Origin: Psophocarpus tetragonolobus
Lineage: Eukaryota > Streptophyta > Magnoliopsida > Fabales > Fabaceae
DNA length: 64,000 nucleotides
Direction: 5' to 3'
NCBI GenBank assembly: GCA_037954015.1
Contig: CM075688.1
Coordinates: forward strand, 50,962,299 to 51,026,298
This document shows positions 12,379 to 21,942 of the stretch, piece by piece; the stretch's first letter is position 1, and every line of letters starts with the position of its first letter. The notes beneath the pieces were generated by a model. That model worked only from the letters and a program-made list of their open reading frames with translations. It did not search any database and had not been told where the DNA came from. The translations under genes and the position numbers were made by a program.

Positions 12379-12636
12379 ATGCCTTCATCTAGCAAAGCTC
12401 CAAGTAAAGGTAAGCTTGAAACTAATCCAGTTGAGCATGCTAATGTAATAGTTACTAGAAGTGGTAAAATTTTGGATGAACCTGTGATTAATAAAACTAA
12501 AAAAGGAGTAGAGGAAGTTCAAGAGGAAACCCAACCAATTATTGAACCTGAAAAAGAAAATAACTTTGAAAAAGAGGTTGCATTTCCACTTGTTTCACCT
12601 AAGTCCTACCAACTACCCATTCCATTTCCACAATGA
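12379..12636 (+). pseudogene. gag-pol linker of the gypsy element
   Basis: An open stretch with a charged, low-complexity linker (NPVEHANVIVTRSGKIL, then E/K-rich sequence) ending in YQLPIPFPQ. The ITRSGK / PFPQ pattern is typical of the spacer before the aspartic protease in Athila-type elements. It ends at a stop where the family usually continues. Confidence 0.65.
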
Positions 12637-12849
12637 TTAGCAAGAGCTAAACTTGATAAACAATTTGAAAATTTTTTTAGAAATGATTAAACAAGTTTAT
12701 GTGAACATTCCTTTTATTGAGGCAGTGCAAAAAATGCCACTTATGCAAAATTTTTTAAGGATATACTTGCTAATTGTAGGAAAGTTAATGAGAGAGATAC
12801 AGTGAAATTGGTCCATAGAAAGCTCCCTAGTAAGCTGAAAGACTTGGTA

Positions 12850-13243
12850 GTTTCTCTATTCCTTGCTTAATAGGTAATGTTAAATTTGAAAAAGTTTTAT
12901 GTAATCTTGGAGCAACTGTTAGTTTGATGCCTTTGTCTGTCTGTAAGAAATTGGGTGTAGGTGAACTAAAGCCTACATGGATGACTATTCAATTGGCAGA
13001 TAGATCCATTAAATACCCGGTTGGGGTACTAGAAGATGTACCTATGCAAATTGTTAAGTTTTTAATTCTGGGTGAGTTTGTGGTACTTGAGATGGAAGAG
13101 GATTCACAAATCCCCATCATTTTAGGTAGGCCCTTCTTAGCTACTGCAGATGTTCTAGTTGATGTGAAAAATGATAAATTATCCCTATCTATTGATGGTG
13201 AAGTAATAGAATTTAATGTGGCTAAAGTTGTTAAAAAACCATA
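12850..13243 (+). pseudogene. Aspartic protease of the gypsy element, catalytic Asp changed to Asn
   Basis: The region reads CNLGATVSLMPLSVCKKLG, then LADRSIKYPVGVLEDVP and IPIILGRPFLATADVLVDV, the retropepsin-like fold of gypsy pol. The family motif is C-D-L-G-A-S; here the Asp codon reads AAT (Asn), which should abolish cleavage. The frame is open from 12924 to a TAG at 13242-13244. The element then decays and stops near 13530, before reverse transcriptase. Confidence 0.82.
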
Positions 13244-13530
13244 GTTTAATGATTCTTGTTGTAGGATTGATGTTTCTTGCAGTGTTGAATCAGTGGACCA
13301 AGTGGTGGAACAAGGGAAACTAAATACCTTGTTAAAGATCCACCTAAGTTACTCTCAATAAAAACGCAATTTGATAATGATTCTACATTGAAGAGTACTA
13401 ATGAAATATGTATATCAAAAGGGAAAAGCCTACATCCCTCTGCATAGGTGTGGATTAAGAAAACTACTTGAGAAAGAAATCAAATTATCTTTTCCTCACC
13501 CTACTGTGGGGGACTACTTTTTTCCTCTTC

Positions 13531-15091
13531 TTAAGAGTCGAATGGGTCTCTAGCAATGTTGATCCACTGTCAATCGAATCACGTGAAAGAGACATTCCAG
13601 CATAAAACATAAAGATATAGGGAAATAGGGTCACCTTGTTTCACCCTTCTTTCCTGTCTGAACAGTTCTAGGGCTTCCCCATTCCATAACATGCACATGG
13701 TCGGGGAAGAGATACATTTCCATACCACATTTGTAAAGAAATCAGGAAAACCAATGTCTTGCAATGTATTCTTTATAAACTCCAATTTGACCTTAATGAC
13801 CACCCAAATGGTATTGCCTATTTAATGTTTCATGGAGTGAATGACCTTTTGGACAAGAATGACATTGTCATAGTTGCTTCAATGAGGGATAAAACTAGTC
13901 TGATAAGGTGCACTAATTTCTCCATGACTATGCACATGCATATGACAAGAATTTTTATGATTACCTTATATGAGACATTATAGAGGCTGATGGACTGATG
14001 TTGCTTCATAGAAATAGTTGGCTCTACCTTAGGAATAAGGGTAATGAAATTAGAGCTAACATTAGCCACCCTCACAGGGTCCTCAAAAACCTCTTCAATC
14101 ATCTTGGAGAAAGATTCTCTAACAATGTGTCAATTACTCTTATAGAAAACAACTTGAAGGTCATAATCACCTGGGGCCTTGAAATTACCTGTCGTGAAAA
14201 TGGCCTTTCTAATCTCCAAATGGGAAACAAGCTTACTAAAGGGTATAAGTTCATCATCTGACAACCTTGGGAAAGCTCCATGAATGCTTGCTGGGGTACA
14301 TTGGTTCTCCTCAGAGTACAAGGTTTTATAGAAGGAGTTTAGTATCCTTTCAAGATTAGTTGGATCCACAATCCAATTCCCGCCAGCATCCTGTAACATC
14401 TCAATGTCATTTTTTCTCTGTCGAATAGTTGTGACACCATGGAAGTATTTGATGTTTTTGTCCCTATAAGACACCATTTTGCATGAGATCTCTGAAACCA
14501 TAACAGTTCCTCCTCCCGAAGGACCTGTTGGTACAATTGCCACATTGAGTCTTGTCTTTCTTCCAAGAAGGTGGATGGCTGTGTAGCCAACTGCCTATGA
14601 ATTTTGTCTAATTGTTTAATAAGGTGCTTCTTGCATTGAAAAATATTTCCAAAAACTTCCTTATTCCACTTCCACAATACTTCTTGGAGCTATGGAACCC
14701 TATCCTGCCATGCCTCATTATCCCTCCAAAAGTAATCAAGGAACTGTTGGAATTCCAGATGAAAGAGTCACGTTGCAACAAATCAGAATAGTTGACGCCC
14801 TCTATTAGGTGTCTGCCTAGGGGATAAAGTTGTTAGGACATGCTAGTGGTCAAACTTATAAAAGGGGAAGATGGAAGGTGATTACTTGTTGGAAGCAAAG
14901 ATGCTAAGGTAAGTTGATCAACAATCTACCCAATCTCTTCCTCAAGTTGCCCCTTTTTCCAAGTAAAAGTAGGACCTTGGAACCTCACATCTAGAAGATG
15001 ATATGACTACACAAACTCCACGAAATCGTGCTTACCTAGCCTTGAAGGTGAGATCAAGTCGTCCTCTCTTTCATAGTCTTTCAAAATAGAG
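13531..15091 (-). mobile_element. LINE, 5' segment (endonuclease end and N-terminal RT)
   Basis: This is the upstream part of the same minus-strand LINE as 7134-9008. From 15091 downward it reads the end of an endonuclease-like domain (RFQGPTFTWKKG near 14960), a linker (RDKNIKYFHGVTTIRQRKND, 14339-14543), and reverse transcriptase blocks (SNFITLIPKV at 13830-14102; RVKQGDPISLYLYVL at 13579-13803). It starts inside the endonuclease, so the LINE was 5'-truncated on insertion, about 3.4 kb in total. Multiple stops and frameshifts are present. Confidence 0.85.
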
Positions 15092-15106
15092 TTAAAATAT
15101 TCTCTT
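15092..15106. repeat. Target-site duplication (right copy) of the split LINE
   Basis: Exact 15-base match to 7119-7133. The pair brackets both LINE segments plus the gypsy insertion, which proves they are one nested locus. Confidence 0.88.
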
Positions 15107-16990
15107 ATATATAGCTTGATTCATTTTTTTTTAGTTTAAAAATTATTTTTGAATTATATAAAAATTATAATTCAAAGAATAAATATAAGTTATTTTGTTA
15201 TATTTTATTCTTTTAACTTCAAAATTTCTTTTAAACTAAAAATTGTTAATATTATCTTTTAGATTAATTATGGATGCACCCTCTAGTTTAGTGTAATTAC
15301 ATATGCATCTCTTTTTTTTTTTAAAAATTACACAAACTCGCCTTACTTTTACATATTCATTATCGTTGTACCCCTTTCTTTCAACATAGTATAATATACT
15401 GAAACTAGTAACTAACATGTACAAGATAATTTTAAAAGTAGTACTCATTAAGTGTAACTCGTATTCTTAATATATATGACTTAAGACAATATACTGAATA
15501 TAGTAATTAATTTAAAAATACTTTATTTTAATATTACTAATTTTTATATAATTAAAATAATAACAATTATAATGACCGTTTTGCTCAAATAAAATAATAA
15601 TTTCAATGTTTTTATACTATTAAAAATATTAAATAAATCACAAGATAGCTTACATATTTAAATTATTGTTATATTAATACATATTTAAAAAATATTTATA
15701 TTTGTAGATTTTTACTAGTTATCAATGTTTTTTGAGGGATGCTATGTAGCAGGATGATACGAATTTCAACTAATATTAAAATAACCAATCAAAATATTGG
15801 ATAATAATTTTAAGTAGAAAAAAATTAGTATCTATCTCTAAGAAGTAAAAGACATTTAAAATTCGTATGCTGTCGTGTAGATATATTTTGTAACAATTAT
15901 AATTTTCATGTTTATATATATTATTAATTTTTATTAAATTAAATTTTAATAATAAATCAAAATATTGGATAATAATTTTAAGTAGAAAAAAATTAGTATC
16001 TATCTCTAAGAAGTAAAAGACATTTAAAATTCGTATGCTGTCGTGTAGATATATTTTGTAACAATTATAATTTTCATGTTTATATATATTATTAATTTTT
16101 ATTAAATTAAATTTTAATAATAAATTATTTTAAATTCCGATGCATGAGCATGAATCACGTTACTGGTTAATTTAAAATATACTAATTTATTAAAATTGAT
16201 GATATATTCACAAATTTGGTTAGAGTTATTAGAATGTAAATTGAGAAGGGCAGAAGGCACTATTTACCTTTTCTTAAAATACCTTTTAAAAGTATTATAA
16301 TTTTCATTTTTTTCTAAAGAATAATTAAATTAAACTAATATGTAACATTATGTTAACTATTTTCACCTTTTATTTAGGCAAGGATTAATTATTTAGTTCT
16401 TATATCTAATTTTTTCCCTTTTAATCCTTTTACTTAAAATTAAAAACAGTCAATTTCAATATTTACATATATAGTTGTTAGTTGTTTTGTCAATTCTTGT
16501 AATATAATTTTTAATTTCTTTTAGTCTTAAGTTGAGAATTAAAAGAGAATAAAAATGTAACAAAAATGAAATGTTTTTAAGCATATGAACTAAAAGATAA
16601 AGTTTCTATAATTATACAAGATTTTAACCATGTTAGTATAAAAGAGTTTTCCATCAGCTGTTAATCATAATTATTGGTTTAAATGATCTTTAAACAACAA
16701 ACTTATCATATGTAAAATATTGTAATTAACTGTCAGTATAATCTTTTTACACTAACTGTAAATAAGTGTTTTTCTCATTATATAAATCAAACGAGTAATT
16801 AAACTTTTAATAATTTGTTTATGAAAATACTTTTTTATATGAATCAAATAGAACATGTTGTCTTAAAATATTTTAGTTAAGATATTAAAATATTAATATC
16901 AATTTTATCATATCTATTTTAAATTAAATAAATTTTTCATAATTTAATTATTGACTAATGTAGTTTTAGGAGTTAACACCTAAATTTAAA
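15107..16990. other. AT-rich intergenic stretch without recognised genes
   Basis: About 1.9 kb of very AT-rich DNA with no convincing ORF. It holds one clear structure, the 168-bp tandem duplication at 15788-16124. A possible MITE relic related to the family at 17540 and 42640 lies near 16625-16770 (CTGTCAGTATAA, TTTACACTAACTG). Confidence 0.6.
15788..16124. repeat. 168-bp tandem duplication
   Basis: Two essentially identical head-to-tail copies (15788-15955 and 15956-16124), both starting ATCAAAATATTGGATAA and ending TTTTAATAATAA. The lack of divergence in such AT-rich DNA implies a recent event. Confidence 0.92.
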
Positions 16991-16997
16991 AAACTCA

Positions 16998-17070
16998 ATG
17001 AGTGTAGCTCAATTGACACACACACTGAGTTTGTAGGAAAGACTTGAACTCAGTTCCCGCAAAATACATT
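16998..17070 (+). mobile_element. Possible tRNA-derived SINE head (relic)
   Basis: GAGTGTAGCTCAATTGACA looks like a polymerase III A box. AGACTTGAACTCAG, about 35 bases on, resembles a decayed B box (GGTTCGAATCC type). The spacing fits tRNA-derived plant SINEs. No target-site duplication was found and the body is short, so this is tentative. Confidence 0.4.
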
Positions 17071-17539
17071 ATTTTACTCTTCTAAATGTAACTTCTTCAC
17101 TTTAAAAAAATGTAACTTCTCCCATATTAGCATAAATAAATTAATATAAAAATTAACAAAATATATTTCTATCATGTTATTATAAAACATTAAATTAAAA
17201 TCATTATGAAACTCTAAAATTATTATAACATATCAAATACAAATGTGAATACGCATAATTAAAGAAATTTGACAAATTATACTAATATTTAATGACATTT
17301 AAAGAAATTTTACAAATTAAAGTCATATTTAATGACATTTTGTTGAATTAGATAAAAATATTTAGGTTTTGTAGAATGGTACAACATATCTCTAATTTTT
17401 TACCTATATAGTCCTTATACATGTTTTTTTCAATTTGAACAAAAATATATGTATGCAATGTAAAAATACATTAATCAATATATGGTGCTTTTTAAAGAAT
17501 TAGGAAAAAATTGAATAGGTTAAAGAGAAAAACCTCTAT

Positions 17540-17683
17540 ACATTGTCAACGTAATAAGTTTTATACTGACAGTTAATTACAATAATTTATATATAATAAG
17601 TTTGTTGACTTTACCCATTAATATTTTAAAAGTTATGTAAACGAAGAGTTGTGATTAACTACCAATATAAAACACTTTTACAT
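17540..17683. repeat. MITE-like dispersed repeat, left part, cut by the LINE
   Basis: It contains TTGTCAACGTAATAAG, AATAAGTTTGTTGACTTTAC and ATTTTAAAAGTTATGTAAAC. The latter two recur closely at 42740-42790 and 42890-42945, and weakly at 25980-26030. The sequence at 25696-25735 after the LINE looks like this repeat's other end (TCACAATGCAT, TTAAACTC), suggesting the LINE landed inside it. Confidence 0.5.
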
Positions 17684-17853
17684 GGTTAAACTCATGAAGA
17701 CTAGCATCAAATTCAATTACCCTAGAGGTCTTAAAAGGCCCACTACCACTGCACCACTCATTCTCTTGCACACCGTTTCATAGTGCCCACTACGTATACA
17801 CAAAAATAAGTGCAAATGAGAGAGAGAGTGAGGGGGAGGGGGAGTGATAGAGG

Positions 17854-18825
17854 ATGGGAAATGACATCGCTTACTCAGATGAGGGGTTGTTAAAGGATCT
17901 TAAGTCGTTCTACTTTTCTCATTATCTGAAGGATTTCGACGAAAAGGCTTTGTACAACATTTTTCGAAGGTGGGGAGAGGTTAGAGAAATTTTTATGGAA
18001 AGACATAAAAGGAGAGACAGAACTCGGTTTAGCTTCGTGCACTTCTTTAATGTGAAGAATCCAAGGAAACTGGAGAAGAAGCTTGATCAAATTCATATAG
18101 GTAATTCAAAGTTGAGAGTTAACATGCTAAAGTTTCAACGGGAAGTTTTCCGAAAGCCGTGGGGACGTCCTAAATCTAGAGTGCATAACTCTCAGGAATG
18201 GAAGGAAGTACAACAAGAGCGCCCTGTTTTTTTCAATCCGTTGTTAAAGGGGCAGGTCAGCGATAAAAATAACAAGTCAGTCCCTCAAGGGATGGGAACT
18301 CAAGCCTGGGTTTTTGAAGAATCAAATACCGAATGACTTAGTAGGTGTGCAGTTGGGAAACTTAGAGATCCAAAGCAGCTAAAATATGTGTTCTGCTAAA
18401 GTAAAGGCACTCGAAGGTGATTTGGTACTTTTATATAGGCTTAAGAACATCAATTTAGAAGATCTTCAGAATTCACAAGATGCTTGGTGGAGTGAAATGT
18501 TCATTTCCATTAAGAGATGGACTCCGTCTTTGAGAACTAAAAGTCGTATGGCGTGGATGAAATGCAGGGGGTTGCCGCTTAATTGTTGGAACTTGGATGG
18601 TTTTATAAAATTTGTTAGTTAAGTGGGAACCTTGGTAGAAATTTCACTTGAGTCCTTGATGCTAGAAAGTGTGGAATCTGCTATGTTACTAGTTAACACC
18701 AAACTGTTGACTTCGATCAGCTGGTTAAAAGAAGTAAAGATGTGATCAAGTGACTATATTGTGGTCGAGGATCCTAGCTACGTTCATGTTTTTACATGTG
18801 GAAGATGTAAGCTATGCAAGCCACT
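17854..18825 (+). pseudogene. LINE ORF1, N-terminal part (RRM and DUF4283-like)
   Basis: The first 160 codons (17854-18336) hold an RRM-like fold: FYFSHYLKDFDEKALYNIF, then EIFMERHKRRDRTRFSFVHF with an RNP1-like core RFSFVHF. After a stop, 18386-18622 reads LVLLYRLKNINLEDLQ and MAWMKCRGLPLNCWN, the single-strand RNA-binding module usual in plant L1 ORF1. The ORF would coat LINE RNA. It is broken by stops and by the hAT insertion, with the element starting right after a Cys-rich run (TCGRCKLCKP). Confidence 0.75.
18817..18824. repeat. 8-bp target-site duplication of the hAT element, left
   Basis: CAAGCCAC, repeated exactly at 20149-20156. Eight bases is the hallmark length for hAT transposons. 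Confidence 0.85.
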
Positions 18826-20148
18826 AGGGGTGTTCATGGGTTGGGTTAGGTTTAATTTTTATTTTTTTTTATTAGACCCAACACAACCCACCATTGATTG
18901 AGTTGGATTGGGTTGAGTTAGGTTGATTGAGTCATCATTTTAAAAAAATATTTTTTTAAACAATAAATTTATAATTAAAAATTATATGACTAAAATAAAT
19001 TAAATTAACATATTAAATTATCAATCAATAATAACCATGTAGTTATTAGGACATCTGCTGATATGGTCATAACACTGTTTCTACACTTATGTTTAAGTCA
19101 TAATACACACAAAGGACATCTTCGATTAAATTGATCTTCCTTAATTTAGTATGAAGCTTTGATTATTTAAATTGATTGAAAAAACAAAGGAAATAGAATT
19201 ACATATGTTTCTTCCATATCTCTTTTCCCCTTTAGAAATAGAAGTTTGTGCAGACAAATTTTAATATGAATTAATTTTTAAGCGAAGAATTAATCAGGAA
19301 AATGAAAATGTGGAAAAAGAAACTCTAAAAAAGACATAAAATTTGACAATACTGAACATCATCATTTATCAAAATTGACATAATGAAACTAAGTTTGTGA
19401 GACCAGAAATCTAAACGAACATCTTCATTTGAGACTAAGTTTGATTCCTAGAATTGCAATAAAAAGATTGTTTTGTTAATTGGAATTTCAGTAGCTTAAG
19501 TACATGACCATCCTTAATGACTCCTCTGATTGCTTTACCTTCTCAGTTTTTAGTAACATATTCATGAACAACAGAAAAAACATTACAAAAATGGAATTTT
19601 TTAAAGATTCATAGACACTAAGCATTGGTAGAAAGAAAGAGATCTGTAATTAGTTTCGTATAGGGGGAAGAGACACGACAAGTGAAAAGTATCAGTGAAA
19701 GCACAATGATGGCCGATGGGTCCACACAGCAACGAAGAAGAAGAATCACTTACTATTTAAGGATTTTAGAAAAAGAAAAGAAAGATGAAGTGAGGATAAT
19801 GCAGAGTGAATAGTGACATGATGCGTGAAAAGTGAAAACTCTCCGTTGAACTTGGATTGATACTGTAATTAAAATTGGATTGATACTGTAATTAAAATAA
19901 TAAATAATAAACTATAAAAGATATTTTTTTAGTTTAAAATAATAAATAATAATAAAATATTATTTTTGGGTTGGGTTGAGTTGAATGTCGAGTTTAACTC
20001 TGAATCCGTCACCCAACTTGTAGGTGATTGGATTTGGTCAGGTTGGATTGGGTTTCACCCAATTTAAAAAAAACACAACATAATAATCACTTTTATTTGG
20101 ATTGCGTTAGATTGGGTCACCCGATTACCTAACTCATGCACACCCGTA
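18825..20148. mobile_element. Non-autonomous hAT transposon (1324 bp)
   Basis: The ends are imperfect inverted repeats: TAGGGGTGTTCATGGGTT on the left and, read inward on the other strand, TACGGGTGTGCATGAGTT on the right. Perfect 8-bp duplications flank it. Subterminal GGGTTGGGTT-type clusters lie at both ends (18838-18925 and 19970-20130), in keeping with transposase-binding repeats. No transposase ORF is present. An internal 21-bp direct repeat (TTGGATTGATACTG) lies at about 19851-19895. It interrupts LINE ORF1, so it is younger than the LINE. Confidence 0.85.
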
Positions 20149-20156
20149 CAAGCCAC
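20149..20156. repeat. 8-bp target-site duplication of the hAT element, right
   Basis: CAAGCCAC, an exact copy of 18817-18824. Joining the flanks at this point restores continuous LINE sequence. Confidence 0.85.
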
Positions 20157-21480
20157 TTAGGGGGATTGCTATGTCAAATCTGATCTAGAAAGTCACTCGA
20201 CAACTGTAGCATCAAAATGGGATGCTGAGTTTGATAATTGGATAAGTAGGGGAGACAATGGATTGCATGGTGGAGGATGGATGTCCAACATTGAAGGAAA
20301 GTAGTGAAGTTGGAAAGCCACCAGCCGAGTTGATTGAGGAGCAGGTTGTGACTATCACGTTGACATTAAACTCCTCCCAAAGCAGAAGGAAAGTCGAAGT
20401 AGTTGGCAGCAGAAATTTAATGCATAATGGGCACATGAGCAGTGTTTCAAACTCCCAAAGAAGAGGGAACGATGAAGTAGTTGGCAGTGCAAATTCATTG
20501 CAAAATGGGCACGTGAGTAGTGGTTCAAACAAAGCCATACTACGTAATAATGGGGAGCCTATTCAATCGATAGAAAATCTTGCTATTGGGTCAGCCAACA
20601 TAATCCAGTTTGGGAGTTTAGAAGTTCAAGTGGAGAAAAACTCAGAGAGGGTGTGTGCTGTAGGGGTTGATCTTGCTGGTACTAAAAAGATTCAATTGAA
20701 AGTCCCAATTGGTTTTATGTCAAGCGTTGCAAAAGCAAAACAACATATTAGCTGAGGCCCAACAAGGAGATCACACGGGTGGAGTATAATAAACATGGGA
20801 GTTCCTCATCTTCCATCTATCAAGGACAGTGAAGTTGCAGCTGGCTATGGTAGTGGTGGATTGCTGCCTAAGGAAGGTTCCAGCCAATACATGCAATTGG
20901 TAGGTGCAGCATTGGTAGTGGTGGACTCAGCATATCCCTGTTCGCATCTTTTAGAGCAGCAGGGAGTGGAGCCTAATCTTGATTCGGTGGAAGAGGTGCA
21001 GCAGCGTGGGAATACAGGACATGTGGCAAAATCTCCTTCTGTAGTGGCATTGCATTTTTCTGCCACTGGATTAGCTAGTGGACAGCATGAACAATTGAAT
21101 CATGGACCATTTGAAGACGTGCAACAGCTTGGGAAGTTAGACCTTGTGACAGATTCTCTTCTTGTAGTGGCATTGCAAATTCCTGTCATGGATTCTCACT
21201 CCTTGGGTCATGGAGTTTATGTGAATGAAACGATAAATGGAGCAGCTATTTCACATTCCCGTGAACTATCAGGTAGTGGACAACATGCAAAATTAATTGG
21301 TATGGGAATTTCGGGTCATGCAAATGATATGGGAATCATGGCTTAAATGAAGAGGTGCAGCAGTGCGGGAATATAGGCCATGTGATCGAACCTCCTTCTG
21401 CAGTGGCTTTGCAAAACTCTGCCACAGGATCAGCTACTTCTGATTCTTCCGGTCATGGAGCATATGTGAAATAGAGACAT
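20157..21480 (+). pseudogene. LINE ORF1, C-terminal part with internal amino-acid repeats
   Basis: Two long open stretches (20258-20755 and 20795-21346) carry no recognised domain but clear internal repeats. A 78-bp unit appears twice (EVVGS-N-x-NGHMSS, from about 20396 and 20474). A longer block with a core like EVQQRGNTGHVAKSPSVVAL recurs near 20993, 21116 and 21352, the last after a stop at 21344. This is the variable linker between the ORF1 RNA-binding part and ORF2; a role is unknown. Confidence 0.6.
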
Positions 21481-21942
21481 TGAATGACCCAGCTATTTCT
21501 CATATCGTGAATGGTCTACCATACCAAGTTCCTTTGACGGGTTGATTCATGTGCCGATTGATTGGAGGTACTCTTGCATGAATTTCGGATGGAATTCAAA
21601 TAAGGCTTACAAGGGTGATCGAGACATTGGGGCAAAGTTACCTCCGCATCCCAATTCTTATGGTAAATTATATGAAGTTCCATTTCGTTAAGGGGAAAAG
21701 GCAGATCCTTCGAAGGAGAAGAGGTATCAGGACAAACATGGAGTGGGTGGGGAGGAAATGAATGACAATATTCTGATTTCTAAAGGAAGGTTTAATGAAT
21801 CTCAATTTTTATGGGTGATTGGGAAAAGTATTGGGGCTTTTAAAATGGAATCTGAAGAGGTTTTTGTGCAGAGATGGAGGCAAGAGACAGGAGAAAGGCA
21901 TCTATCAATCATGCTGACTATGGGAGTAGGAAATCAAATTAA

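Larger units (their letters stand above)
9009..13530 (+). mobile_element. Ty3/gypsy retrotransposon, 3'-deleted, nested in the LINE
   Basis: The order is 5' LTR (9009 to about 10318), tRNA-Asp primer-binding site (10328-10345), a T-rich leader, gag (11128 to about 12360) and protease (about 12850-13243). Reverse transcriptase, RNase H, integrase and 3' LTR are missing. LINE sequence resumes at about 13531. The 3' half was therefore lost after insertion. The right boundary is approximate to about 30 bases and no target-site duplication can be shown. Confidence 0.8.
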
